Shown piece by piece: positions 43,754-53,480 of a stretch of DNA of 64,000 bases. Origin of the DNA: Schistocerca nitens (lineage: Eukaryota > Arthropoda > Insecta > Orthoptera > Acrididae). Under the pieces are notes generated by a model. That model was given only the letters and a program-made list of their open reading frames with translations, was not told where the DNA came from and ran no database searches. Within the stretch, counting starts at the first letter, position 1, and each line of letters starts with the position of its first letter. The position numbers and the translations under genes are program-made. Where the stretch lies: positions 273,225,503-273,289,502 of the forward strand of contig NC_064622.1 of the NCBI RefSeq assembly GCF_023898315.1, in the 5' to 3' direction.

Positions 43754-43948
43754 GCCGGCCGAAGTGGCCGTGCGGTTAAAGGCGCTGCAGTCTGGAACCG
43801 CAAGACCGCTACGGTCGCAGGTTCGAATCCTGCCTCGGGCATGGATGTTTGTGATGTCCTTAGGTTAGTTAGGTTTAACTAGTTCTAAGTTCTAGGGGAC
43901 TAATGACCTCAGCAGTTGAGTCCCATAGTGCTCAGAGCCATTTGAACC
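43754..43948 (+). mobile_element. SINE-A, subtype A1
   Basis: Full head with B box GGTTCGAATCC and A1 marks. A short CCCACA repeat flanks it at 43748-43753 and 43947-43952. Confidence 0.9.
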
Positions 43949-44420
43949 CACATCCACCACTGCTGGCGGCTCACCTCCAACTGCCCAACGCTACGCGCTA
44001 TTCACATCCAACTGCCCAACACTACAATAACGAATATTCCAACAATGCCAACCAGCCACAGACTGCACACAGCACAGCCAGTGATTTTCATACAGAGCGC
44101 TACGCGACGTCGCCAACATAAAAAACTAAACAGCCTACTTACACAAGATACTGGCACAAACATACGAATGCAACCACGGGTCAGCTCAGTGTCTGCAAAA
44201 GTACGTAATGTATTTTGTTGTAGTTGCGTGACAGTGAGTGTTCCGTAAGCAATACATGGATCATTACTGTACGCAATTTGCCAAATGTCTTACGCTTCAT
44301 TCCATTTCTTTTGCAGTGGCACGCCTGTTTCCTGTCGAATACAAAATATTTAGAATCAGTTGCCAGATTAAGTGACAATTATTGATGAATGTGTTACTAA
44401 GACAGCTCATGAAGATTAGA

Positions 44421-44660
44421 GTTTAACGTACCGTCGACAGCACGGTCGTTAGAGACAGAGCACAAGATCGGATTACGAAAGGATCTGGAAGGAATTCGGC
44501 TGTGTCCTCTTCAGTGGAACTACCTCGGAATGTGACTGCAGTGATTTATGGAAGTCACGAGAAACCTAAATCTGGATGGCTGAGCGGGGATTCGAACCGT
44601 CGTCCTATCGAATGTGAGTCGGGTGCGCTAAACACTGCGCCACCTCACTCGGTAGGTAGC
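44421..44660 (-). mobile_element. SINE-B, long-tail form
   Basis: On the minus strand: CCGAGTGAGGTGGCGCAGTG (A-box region), B box GGTTCGAATCC, GATTTAGGTTTCTCGTGAC, and a tail with GCTCTGTCTCTAACGACC and GTCGACGGTACGTTAAACTC. The same long tail is found at 49655-49908. Confidence 0.82.
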
Positions 44661-44860
44661 GAAGTGGTTAAGGAACTAGACCCTTATACCGAAGGGGCGG
44701 TTTTGTAATCCCATTCCGCGCGTCCACATTTCAGTTTTCTGTGACTTACTTGCACTGCTTTAGATGAATTGCCCTTCCCCGTTCTTGTCTAATCTTAGCC
44801 TGAGGACCATCTCTAAGAGTAGTCACGTAGCGATACGTCATGATCTCCGTTCCTACGTTA
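44661..44860 (+). mobile_element. SINE-B-related copy, degenerate
   Basis: Head-to-head with the previous copy. GCGAAGTGGTTAAGG and TTTTGTAATCCC recall the head; TTTTCTGTGACTTACTTGC and GATGAATTGCC recall the body. Much diverged. Confidence 0.5.
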
Positions 44861-44870
44861 TTTACGGATA

Positions 44871-44903
44871 GTAGTAGTTGTAGTAGTAGTAGTAGTAGTA
44901 GTA
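44871..44903. repeat. (TAG)n microsatellite tail of the LINE
   Basis: About 11 units with one TTG interruption; forms the 3' tail of the adjacent minus-strand LINE. Confidence 0.93.
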
Positions 44904-46224
44904 TGGTATTCTGCCTTACGGCAGGTCTTGTTGTGGGTTAAGCTTCTTCCACTTTCGTCTGTCTACAGACTGTCTTTTCATTTCTGAATATTTATCTCCT
45001 TTGATATTGTCCAGCATTTGATATCTTCTTTTTCCTCTTCCCCTTTTTCCCTCCACCATTCCTTCTATACCTTCCTTCAATAAACAGTCCCTCCTCAAAC
45101 AATGTCCAATCCAGTTTCGTTTTCTCTTTCTGGTGACTTTCAGTATGTCTCTTTCTTCTCCAACTCTCCTTAATACTTCTTCATTCCTTACTCGGTCTCC
45201 CCATTTCACTTTTTCCATTATTCTCCATATCCTCATCTCTAGTGCCTCGAATCTTCTTTCATCTTCCTTCCTCAATGTCCAGGTCTCCACACCTTACAGT
45301 GCAACGCTCAAGATGTAACATTTGGCAAGTCTTTTCGTCAGTTCTGTGTGTAGTGGTCCGCAAAGTAATTTGTTTCCTCTTGAATGCTTCTATTGCTACT
45401 GCAATTCTTTTACTAATTTCTGTTGAGCAACACATATCATCCATTATTACACTTCCCAAGAATTGAAGTTATTCACTTGCTCTATTTCCTCTCCCCCTAT
45501 TTTCATACGGCATTTTCTCCCCTTTCCTCCAATTACCATGCTTTTCGTTTTCTTCTTGTTAATATTCATTCTATATTCTTCTAATTTTGTGTTTAAATCA
45601 TCTAACAACTGTCCTATCTCTCTTGCACTCTCTGCCACCACAACCACGTCGTCTGCAAATCTTATACACTCCACTCTCCAACCGCTATACAATCTCCTCT
45701 ACTTCCATCAAAACTTTGATTAATAATTTCCTCCAGATAGGTATTGAACAGTGTTGGTAATAAACAACCACCTTGTCTTACACCACTTCCCAGTTCAATT
45801 TCTTCACTTATCGCACCCCCTATTCGTACTCTCGCTCTCTGGTACAAATATAAATTTCTAATTAGCTGTCTATGCCTCCAGTCAAATTCATGTATCCTTA
45901 GGATTTCCACCAGTTTGTCCCATCTGACACAGTTAAAAGCCTTCTCAAGATCAATTAAGACAACATACACCTTCCTATTCTTCTCCATGTACTTCTCCCC
46001 CATCACTCTCAGTAGCCCAATGGCATCTCTAGTTCCCACTCTCCGCCTGAAACCAAATAGTTCATCTCGTATTACGGAATTCAGATTTCCATATAGCCTT
46101 CTGTTGAGCTTCCTCAGTAAGACTTTGGCTCCATGCGATATCAGGTTCACTGTTCTATGTTCCTCACACTTTCTGCTGCTCTTTTTCTTTTCCATAGGTA
46201 TTACGATACTTTCAGTAAAGTCCT
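44872..46224 (-). mobile_element. Second LINE type, 5'-truncated, with 11-bp target duplication
   Basis: Perfect duplication TTTACGGATAG at 44861-44871 and 46225-46235. The 3' end (minus strand) is a (TAC)n tail at 44872-44903. The 5' end starts inside the reverse transcriptase. A textbook target-primed insertion. Confidence 0.93.
44916..46224 (-). pseudogene. Reverse transcriptase of the second LINE
   Basis: From 46224 the frame reads VIPMEKKKSS-like sequence and the RT domain: FGFRRRVGTRDAIG, the motif-A region LIDLEKAFNCVRWDKL (Asp of motif A present) and GVRQGGCLLPTLFN (motif B), to about 45665. A shift leads to CIRFADDVVVVAE (motif C, catalytic FADD) and KSMVIGG at 45692-45447. After two more shifts the C-terminal segment at 45290-44916 reads METWTLRKEDERRFEALEMRIWR, NWIGHCLRRDCLLKEGIEG and RRYQMLDNI. 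The endonuclease is absent by truncation. The clade is probably RTE- or L2-like; I cannot fix it by eye. Confidence 0.85.
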
Positions 46225-46235
46225 TTTACGGATAG

Positions 46236-46599
46236 CAAGGAAAAAAATGGACGTTGAACAGAACCTATTCTTTAAAAGACCTGTGTGTTTCTTGGTGTTC
46301 TGCCAAGTTGACTTCCCGTTTTATGCACAATACAGGACGCTTAAAAAAGAATGATCTGATTTCAGATCTCCACAATTATTAATAAAATCATACTACAAAT
46401 ATATAATGAATTACAAAATACAAAATCTTAAAGCTTTAGCTGTGCTATTACAAATACTGTGTTTCCACCAGGAAAAGTATAAACAACATCTAGACGATAA
46501 CTAAATTCGTCATAACCTCTACACAATGTATCTTCTTTTACAGAAGTTATGACTGCTGTTATTCTATTCCTCGTTTCATGTCTCGAGGTAAAGGGAAGA
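46236..46599. other. Unassigned AT-rich spacer
   Basis: No supportable feature. Confidence 0.35.
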
Positions 46600-46639
46600 A
46601 CACACTTACCTTCACATACTGGCCATCTTGGAGGCAGAC

Positions 46640-47500
46640 TGTCATTGAGAAACTAACGTATTTTGTTGTGTCAGTGTGGTGGAAATTCTAGGCGCTTCAG
46701 TCCGGAACCGCACGACCGCTACGGTCGCAGTTTCGAATCCTGCCATGGGCATGGATGTGTGTGATGTCCTTAGGTTAGTTAGGTTTAAGTAGTTCTAAGT
46801 TCTAGGGGACTGATGACCTCAGAAGTTAAGTCCCATAGTGCTCAGAGCCATTTGAACCTTTTTTTTTTTGTGGTGGAAAATGTAAACATCGGAGTTCTTC
46901 TGAAGTTGTGGAAAGAGCCATTTCTGAACTTGAAGATAGCTCATTCCAGTCAATGTGTTTTCCTTATAAAAGAAGAAATCGTACACTTTTCACGATATGT
47001 AGCACAAAAAAAGTTCACTTTAGGTGAATCTCTTTCGTGCTCAGTGACATCACAAGGACTGTGGAGTCCCCATATGCGGAAGTTGTGTCGATTTACTCTA
47101 CCGCTAACATGAAATATTTCATCACTGAAAATTAATCGTGGTAAAAATGTACCGTCTTCCCGTTTCCTTTAATCACCAACCTCGAAAGCCTGCACTAATT
47201 GCAGCCTGTACGGCTTACAGAACAAACGAGGCTTTAACACTTGCCAGAGCGTCGTTTGAGGCATTGCCGGTTCTGCGCTTGCGCGGCTGTGGTCTCCGCT
47301 CTAACGTTTGCCCAATTCTTTCCGCCACATCATAAGAACTGCGAGGTCGACCTGGACTGTTACCTTTGCATCCTGTTTCTTCATATTGACGATACAAACG
47401 ACGAATGTTTTTGGGTGCAAGCGGATCAATGGGAAAACGCCGAAACCACTAACTCATTCTCCGAAAACTGCAGCCCACAAAACGGCTTCTACTGAGCGGG
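46640..47500 (-). pseudogene. Transposase of MarL-4, heavily deleted
   Basis: At 47397-47215 the minus strand reads MYRQYEETGCKGNSPGRPRSS and AERIGQTLERRPQPRKRRTG, a helix-turn-helix region. After a deletion, 47130-46985 reads FSDEIFHVSGRVNRHNFRIWG, HERDSPKVNFF: the block with the first catalytic Asp. A shift gives FYKENTLTGMSYLQVQKWLFPQLQK to about 46870. Beyond the SINE only VCLQDGQYV, a possible trace of the second-acid block, is left near 46645. Inactive. Confidence 0.75.
46686..46868 (+). mobile_element. SINE-A, subtype A2, 5'-truncated
   Basis: Lacks the first 25 or so bases including the A box, starting TTCTAGGCGCTTCAGTCC. B box weakened (AGTTTCGAATCC). A perfect 11-bp duplication, TGTGGTGGAAA, lies at 46675-46685 and 46869-46879. 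Confidence 0.93.
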
Positions 47501-47681
47501 CACCATGTTACTTCTGACTGCAAACAGAAGATGCGTTGACTAACATCTAATGGCGATTTTCTGAAACTCCAGGCTACGCCCATTCAAACAACACACATTT
47601 CCTTGCCGGCACATCCCATGTCTTTTTTTTTTTTTTTTTTTTACCCTTCAAAATCAAGTCATTCCCTTTTGAAACACTCTA

Positions 47682-48732
47682 TATTTAGATGACCAATCTA
47701 GACGTCTTCTTCCTGCACTGCCGGTTTTGCTGTCACTGAGCTCGTTATCTGGACTCCAATGAGGCAGAAAGTGCACATAACAGCAAGACTTACAACACCG
47801 GAAAAAGACGTCTGGGTCGGTAATCGAAACATTGCGCATAAAATGGAAACACACACCGTTATCACGCCGAGAAAACATGAGAGATCACATAACATCACCT
47901 CTATCACTCAGTTGTTCCATCACTTTCAGTGTCTCTCGGTGTTTTCTCTGTGTCGCTGCACCCTGTTGGTGCCCTGATAGCCGTAAACTATTCACTCCAA
48001 TAGTGCTAGAGATATTGTTGGGTGATCGTGCCGTTCTCCACTATAGCGTCGCGTATAAACAAAAAGCTTATGCTACGGCGAACGAGAGCCATTATTTAGC
48101 TTCTGCTATTAAAGCGAGCTCGCGTTTTATGGGAGCTGGCTATATCTATCAACAAGTGCCCCCAATCTGGGGTCTTGCGAATTCACTAACACCACACGTG
48201 CTAAAATTATTCCTGCGGTCATTTTACCCGTCAGCACATATTGCTCGCTCCTGCATAACGCTCTTTTCTCCCATCCATTCAGTCCTCTTTTGTTAGGCGG
48301 CCGACTTGTTGCCTGATAGCAGTCGCGCGAGTCGTCGCCATCCGCAATTCCAATTAGGCAGCTAATTGGCCGTTGGTACACGTGCCTCATGCATAAACAA
48401 TATAAGCACGCTAGCCGCCCCGCCTTCCTGCACGTATCTCTCGCAAACATATCTCACGTAAGCGCCCGGTTCTGGGATTAGCCACACGCGGGAGGACGGA
48501 TCTGCGTTGGCGGAATATCGCGTTTCTGCCCGTTCCAGTATCGACAGCCTCTGCAGCCTACAGTTCGGATATATCGTGCAGCCGCTGGAAACAGTGTGTA
48601 TCTACAATTTATAATACATTTACCAATGTTATCTCTCACCAAGGTCTCTCTCTCTCTTTCTCTTTCTCTTTCTCTTCTTCTGCCTCACCTCCCTCCTTCC
48701 CTCGCCCTGTCTCTTTCTTTTCTCTCCCGCTC
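47682..48732. other. Non-repetitive-looking spacer
   Basis: 47990-48600 is relatively GC-balanced, without recognisable repeats. It contains CCAATTA and TAATTGG as an inverted pair (48350-48356 and 48363-48369) and TATAAG at 48401-48406. 48640-48730 is CT-rich. No gene is called. Confidence 0.4.
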
Positions 48733-49560
48733 GCAGAGGTGACAAAGTCATGGGATTACGATATACACACACAGAGATCGCCTCCGCAAGTTATACAAGG
48801 GCAGTGTTTTGGCGGACGTGATTACGGCCGCACGAAGGGACTTAACAGACACTGAACGCGGAATGGTAGTTGGAGCTAGATCCACGGGACATTCCATTCT
48901 GGAACTCCTCAAGGCAGTACCACATTTCAGGCATAATCTCTCACCATGGACAACACAATGACTGACGGCCTTAACTTCACGACCGAGAGCAGCGGCGTTT
49001 GCGTCGAGTTGTCAATGCTAACAGACAATCAATAGTGCATAACATGACCGCAGAAATCAATGTAGGACATACCAAGAACGTATCCGTTACGCCAGTCTGA
49101 CGAAACTTGGCGTTATTCGGCAATGGCAGCAGACGACCGGCAGCAGCGCCTATGCTAACACCACAAAATCGCGTGCCGAGCCTCTCCTGAACTCGTGACC
49201 ATATTGGTTGGATCATAAACGACTGGAAAATCGGCGCCTGGTCAGATAACTCCCGTTTACAGTTGGTAATAGCCGATGGTAGGGTTCGAGTGAGGTGCAG
49301 ACACCACGAATCCATGATTCCAAGTTGTCAACAAGATACTGTGCAAGTTGGTGGAGGCTCCATGATGGTGTAGGCTGTATTTAGACAAAATGGACTGGGT
49401 CCTCTGCCCCAACTGAGTCGATCATTGACTGGAAATGATTATGTTCGGCTACTTGGAGACCATTTGCACTCATTCATGAATTTCATGATCTCAGACAACG
49501 ACGAAATTTTTAGGGCTGACGATGTGCCATGTTGCCAGGCTACAATTATTCGCGGTTGGA
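48733..49560 (+). mobile_element. Tc1-like element TcL-4, copy 1, left part
   Basis: Left end GAGGTGACAAAGTCATGGGATTACG matches the inverted end of copy 2 at 41640-41666. The element is cut at 49560 by a LINE and resumes at 51440 (GTTTGAAGAACATACTGAAC) for a short distance to about 51500, after which it is lost. Confidence 0.8.
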
Positions 49561-49589
49561 TTATCAGCATACTCTGAGTATGCTGATAA
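49561..49589. repeat. Perfect 14-bp inverted repeat at the LINE 5' junction
   Basis: TTATCAGCATACTC, one T, then GAGTATGCTGATAA. The right arm is genuine LINE sequence (compare copy 1 on the minus strand near 350), while the left arm is an extra inverted copy between Tc1 and LINE. Confidence 0.95.
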
Positions 49590-49654
49590 AATAGCTCCAT
49601 ATTAAGCAATTATATACAACCACTCGCTCACAGAAAGATCTGTACCTAAAGACT

Positions 49655-49908
49655 ACCGAGCGAGGTGGCGCAGTGGTTAGCACACTGGACTCGCATTCGG
49701 GAGGACGACGGTTCAATCCCGTCTCCGGCCATCCTGATTTAGGTTTTCCGTGATTTCCCTAAATCGTTTCAGGCAAATGCCGGGATGGTTCCTTTGAAAG
49801 GGCACGGCCGATTTCCTTCCCAATCCTTCCCTAACCCGAGCTTGCGCTCCGTCTCTAATGACCTCGTTGTCGACGGGACGTTAAACACTAACCACCACCA
49901 CCACCACC
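49655..49908 (+). mobile_element. SINE-B, long-tail form
   Basis: A-box region GAGGTGGCGCAGTGG, B box GGTTCAATCCC, tail GCTCCGTCTCTAATGACCTC, GTCGACGGGACGTTAAACAC and (ACC)n. A perfect 11-bp duplication, ACCTAAAGACT, lies at 49644-49654 and 49909-49919. Confidence 0.95.
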
Positions 49909-49919
49909 ACCTAAAGACT

Positions 49920-51420
49920 GGAAAATTGCTCAATTCACACCAATACCCAGAAAGGGAAGTAGGAGTAATCCGCTGAATTACAGGCCTACATCACTAACGT
50001 CGATTTGCAGCAGGGTTTTGGAACATATACTGTATTGGAACGCCGGCCGATGTGACCGAGCGGTTCTAGGCGCTACAGTCTGGAACCACGTGACCGCTAC
50101 GGTCACAGGTTCGAATCCAGCCCCGAGCATGGATTTGTGTGATGTCCTTAGGTTAGTTAGGTTTAAGTAGTTCTAAGTTCTAAGTGACTGATGACCACAG
50201 CAGTTAAGTGCCATAGTGCACAGAGCCGTTTTTTTTTTATTGGAACATTATGAAGTATCTCGAAGAAAATGATTTATTGACACATAGTCAACACGGATTC
50301 AGAAAATATCGTTCTTGTGAATCACAACTAGCTCTTTATATTCATGAAGTAATAAGTGCTATCGACAGGGGATGTCAAATTGATTCCATATTTTTAGATT
50401 TCCAGAAGCCTTTCGACACCGTTACTCACAAACGTCTTCTAACCAAACTACGTGCCTATGGAGTATTGCCTCAGTTTTGCGACTGGATTCGTGATTTCCT
50501 GTCAGAAAGGTCACAGTTCGTAGTAATAGACGGAAATCATCGAGTAAAACGGAAGTGTTATAGGCCCTCTATTGTTCCTGATCTATATTAACGATACAGG
50601 AGACAATCTGAGTAGCCGTCTTAGATTGTTTGCAGATGATTCTGTCATTTACCTTCTTCTAAAGTCATCAGATGATCCAAAAGACTTGCAAAATGATTTA
50701 GATAAGATATCTGTATGGTGCGAAAAGCGGCAATTGACCCTGAATAAGGAATAGTGTTATTCACATGAGTACTAAAAGAAATCAGCTAAATTTCCATTGC
50801 GCGATAAGTCATACAAATCTGAAGGCTGTAAATTGAACTCAGTACTTGGGGATTACAATTACAAATACCCTAAATTGGAACGATCACATAGATAATATTA
50901 TGGATAGAGCAAACCAAAGACTGCGATTCATTGGTAGAACACTTAGAAGGTGCAACAGGTCTACTAAAGAGACTGCTTACACCACGCTTGTCCGCCCTAT
51001 TCTGGAGTATTGATGTGCGGTGTGGCATCCGCATCAGATGGGACTGATGGATGATATTGAAAAAGTTCAAAGAAGGGCCACTCTTTTTGTATTATCGTTA
51101 AATGTAGGAGATAGTGTCACAGACATGATACGTGAATTGCAGTGGCAATCATTAAAACAAAGGCGTTTTTCGTTGCGACGGGATCTTCTCATGCAATTTC
51201 AATCACCAGTTTTCTCCTCCGATTGCGAAAACATTCTGTTGGCACCCACCTACATAGGGAGAAATGATCATCACGATAAAGTAAGAGAAATTAGGGCTCG
51301 CACAGAAAAATTTAAGTGCTCGTGTTTCCCGCGTGCCGTTCGAGAGTGGAACGGTAGAGAGCGAGCTTGAAGGTGGTTCATTGAACCCTCTGCCAGGCAC
51401 TTTATTGTGAATAGTAGAGT
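49920..51420 (+). pseudogene. Reverse transcriptase of LINE copy 2
   Basis: Reads KIAQFTPIPRKGSRSNPLNYRPTSLT (RT motif 0/1, before 50030). After the SINE: MKYLEENDLLTHSQHGFRKYRSC, the motif-A block SIFLDFQKPFDTVTHKRLL (50250-50591) and FLSERSQFVVIDG. A shift near 50565 damages motif B (RPSIVPDLY). Motif C is intact as RLFADDSVIYLL (about 50620-50655). Stops follow to 51010, then CGVWHPHQMGL-like, EKVQRRATLFVLSL, LQWQSLKQRRFSLRRDLL and CSCFPRAVREWNGRERA close the protein at 51370. Not functional, but the catalytic residues survive. Confidence 0.88.
50042..50237 (+). mobile_element. SINE-A, subtype A2
   Basis: Starts GCCGGCCGATGTGACCGAGCGG, B box GGTTCGAATCC, T-rich tail. A 9-bp duplication, TATTGGAAC, lies at 50033-50041 and 50238-50246, inside LINE copy 2. 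Confidence 0.92.
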
Positions 51421-51499
51421 AATCACGTAGATGTAGATGGTTTGAAGAACATACTGAACAATTCGAGAGATGATCTGGCCACCCATCGGACATTTAGAC

Positions 51500-51771
51500 C
51501 TTCGCTCATTACACTACGAATATCTGCTATGAGCCGTTACAGATTAGGTGAGCACTGTCGATTTGTTTCTCGCAAGAATGAAACACGGTGGCTATAATAC
51601 GAGCGTGTGTAGCTGCGATCAAACAGTAGCGGCGATTGAAAAGACGCCACCGACCTTATTTCACGTGCGACGTGATGGTAGCACTGGCAAGGGACCGCGC
51701 GCTATAGCGACCCTGCTTCTCAGTCGATCTTGCATTATGTTGTGGACAGACATTTTCTGTGAGCTAAAAGC
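51500..51771. other. Unassigned spacer before the Harbinger remains
   Basis: Not recognised; could be the terminal part of the PIF/Harbinger element. Confidence 0.3.
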
Positions 51772-51988
51772 ATGTCTGACAACGAGAGTTGCGTTAGACA
51801 TGACATTTTACGTTGTGTTGTCGATTCAGAAAGACTAATTTCATAATTAAAAAGGAGGACATCTCTCTACATAAGGAAATTAAAAGAATACCGTGATCGC
51901 AAACTGAAGGAAAAACTGTGGGGAAAAATGTGCTGTAGCGTCATTCGATACCTGACTGAATTGTCTGTACCAGAAAAGGATGACAAAG

Positions 51989-52462
51989 GTTTTCCATACT
52001 TCAATAATTTTATTCGTTCATGTAGACATCGCCAATACAACAATTTAATTTTTTTATATTTCCAAGCTACTCATCCTTGTGGAGTCTCAACGTAGTTTGT
52101 AAAATGCTTACTTACCTGCATACCAAGCACAGGCTCTCTTATTCCCAAAGACTCACAGCGCAGCAGAAGCCATTCTTATAACTCATCCCCGATTCGTACA
52201 TCGCTATTTATTCTTACAAAATTTTGTAGAATACAACACGCTGTTATGATTATGTCTCAAAAACCAACATCCACATCGGCAGGTCGTTGAAATAATCTCC
52301 AATTGTTAGCCAAAATCCCAAAAGCGCGTCGCACTATTCTCCGAGCAGCTGCAAAGTATCTGGAAGAAATTATATTTAGTAATAGCATTAATATTTATTC
52401 ATAGGAATATAGGGTACATATTCACAATAAAGTATACGCGGTGTTAATTTCATTCATGACAG
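51989..52462 (+). other. Intron of the MADF gene
   Basis: GT at 51989 and AG at 52461-52462. Splicing joins phase-1 codon halves into Gly and makes the MADF domain continuous. Confidence 0.7.
52116..52366 (-). pseudogene. PIF/Harbinger transposase, C-terminal fragment
   Basis: The minus strand from 52366 reads RYFAAARRIVRRAFGILANNWRLFQRP, which matches the conserved end of Harbinger transposases (the block carrying the last acidic residue, RRxVExAFGIL; here Glu is replaced by Arg). ITACCILQNFVR and REPVLGMQ follow, ending at CAG/GTAAGT, a possible donor site at 52115-52116. It lies antisense within the intron of the MADF gene. The rest of the transposase is missing and one in-frame stop is present. 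Family call from motif style only. Confidence 0.65.
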
Positions 52463-52676
52463 GTAAAGAAATTCGAAAGAAGTGGAAAAATATAAAGGAA
52501 TGTTCCGCAAGAGAACTGGCATCACAGAGAAATTTTCCGTCTGGCGGTGCAGCAAGAAAACGGATAAAATATCAGCACTTCGATGCAATGTTATTTCTGC
52601 TCCCTCAAATGGAAGAGAGACTGGCCACCAAAGACATCGAAATTCTGACAAATAGCAGAAGAAACAAGGAAGGATG

Positions 52677-52722
52677 TCGTCGTCGTCGTCGGTCGCCGTC
52701 ATCTCCCCCCCCCCCCCCCCTC
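52677..52722. repeat. (CGT)n and poly-C run
   Basis: Five CGT units followed within 15 bp by about 17 C. Likely slippage-prone and a cause of the frame loss in the MADF gene. Confidence 0.9.
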
Positions 52723-53033
52723 CGTTCCGCTCTAACATTGTGTTCACAAAACAACTACTACTATGCAGCACAGAGCACAAAAGTAAGACATCCTACTAAC
52801 AGATAAGCCAAGAAGGGTTCTCCATACAGAAATCTCTCTTAAATATTTTACAAGAGAAATCAAATAAAGAAATTAACGAGGACAAAAGGCTTGCTTCAAT
52901 GCCTGTCGCCATGTTGGCAAAGTTAAAAGAAGAACAAAAACATTTCGCGAAAGTAGAAATACTGAACGTGATGAGGAAAGATAGATGTTATCAGCTTCCA
53001 CAAATTTTCCACAGCATCCGACCATGCAGGTCA

Positions 53034-53480
53034 TAAAAGCACCACCAAGGCAGCTTGTCCTCCAGCAACTTCATCCGTTCAGCCTTGTTCGAAATGATGT
53101 CCTAAATGAAACGAAACCTCCACAAAGGCTGAGTATCGGTGCCCCTCTGCTGACAACTGTACCAAGAAATCTGAAACTTGTACGTGCAACATCGTCTCTC
53201 AGTTTTCACAGGAAACCAGTTCGCCGATTTCGAATTTTAATAGTGATTTTCTTGATGTATCTAATTTGAACGTAAAAGGCAATAAAAACTGTTGGATGAA
53301 GTGATACGTGCTTACCTCAAGGTCACTGATAAGCAATCCTCAGGGTAACTAACTTCCCACAAAAACATCATATAATTTACTATCTGATGTTCTCTGAATG
53401 TTCGTAACTGAACCAGTAGACGGACTATGTCTGTCAGTATAGACTAATCGTTTTGCGTCAGTGCGTCCACCCTGCATATA
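53034..53480. other. Spacer after the MADF gene
   Basis: No recognised feature; may contain the end of the Harbinger element. Confidence 0.3.

Larger units (their letters stand above)
41840..44150 (+). repeat. Unclassified dispersed repeat split by two insertions
   Basis: Segments 41840-42255, 43655-43747 and 43949-44150 read as one unit once the Tc1-like element (42256-43654) and SINE-A (43754-43948) are removed: both inserts have clear target duplications, so the three pieces were adjacent. No coding sequence is seen in the joined unit. I recall similar text as a recurrent locust repeat but cannot confirm it here. Confidence 0.4.
46600..47681 (-). mobile_element. MarL-4: decayed mariner-superfamily element
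   Basis: The right end reads, on the minus strand, AGAGTGTTTCAAAAGGGAATG followed by a long A-run (47623-47642 as T on the plus strand), a typical terminal sequence adjoining TA. The left end was not found. A SINE-A lies at 46686-46868. Confidence 0.65.
49576..51439 (+). mobile_element. CR1/Jockey-like LINE, copy 2
   Basis: 5'-truncated, starting just before the RT and ending in GATGTAGATG at 51439. Two SINEs are nested in it (49655-49908 and 50042-50237). Same family as 1-1235. At its edges at most 2-4 bases are repeated, so no clear target duplication. Confidence 0.9.
48824..51490 (+). pseudogene. Tc1-like transposase, TcL-4 copy 1, split by LINE
   Basis: The expected initiator is ACG at 48824 (TAARRDLTDTERGMVVGARS); copy 2 has ATG here, so the start was lost by a T-to-C change. 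A deletion follows near 48905. Frames code for a helix-turn-helix region (REQRRLRRVVNANRQ-like, about 48985) and a first-acid block that has decayed (region near 49230-49290). The distal catalytic region to 49560 is damaged, and the remainder after the LINE carries only the FEEHTEQFERMIWPPI-like stretch (51441-51490). No activity possible. Confidence 0.75.
51772..53033 (+). pseudogene. MADF-BESS protein gene of a PIF/Harbinger element, with intron
   Basis: Exon 1 (51772-51988) starts MSDNESCVRHDILRCVVDSE, has one in-frame TAA at 51844-51846, then RRTSLYIRKLKEYRDRKLKE, the first half of a MADF DNA-binding domain. The exon ends AAAG followed by GTTTTC. Exon 2 begins at 52463 after ...GACAG and restores the split Gly codon: GKEIRKKWKNIKECSARELA, then KRIKYQHFDAMLFLLPQ, the second half of MADF. 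It runs to a stop at 52804-52806 through a C-run that probably shifted the frame. Another frame, 52840-53033, reads MLAKLKEEQKHFAKVEILNV, a BESS-like motif. Such MADF proteins are the second gene of many Harbinger elements and assist the transposase in DNA binding. One stop and one shift disable it. Confidence 0.75.

Noticed and set aside
43189..43779. 196-codon plus-strand frame and others opposite the Tc1-like transposase
   Set aside because: They are antisense shadows of the intact GC-rich transposase at 42388-43410.
48643..48730. CRISPR-like or satellite array
   Set aside because: Simple CT-rich low complexity without spaced repeats. No CRISPR array appears anywhere, and the window is clearly eukaryotic.
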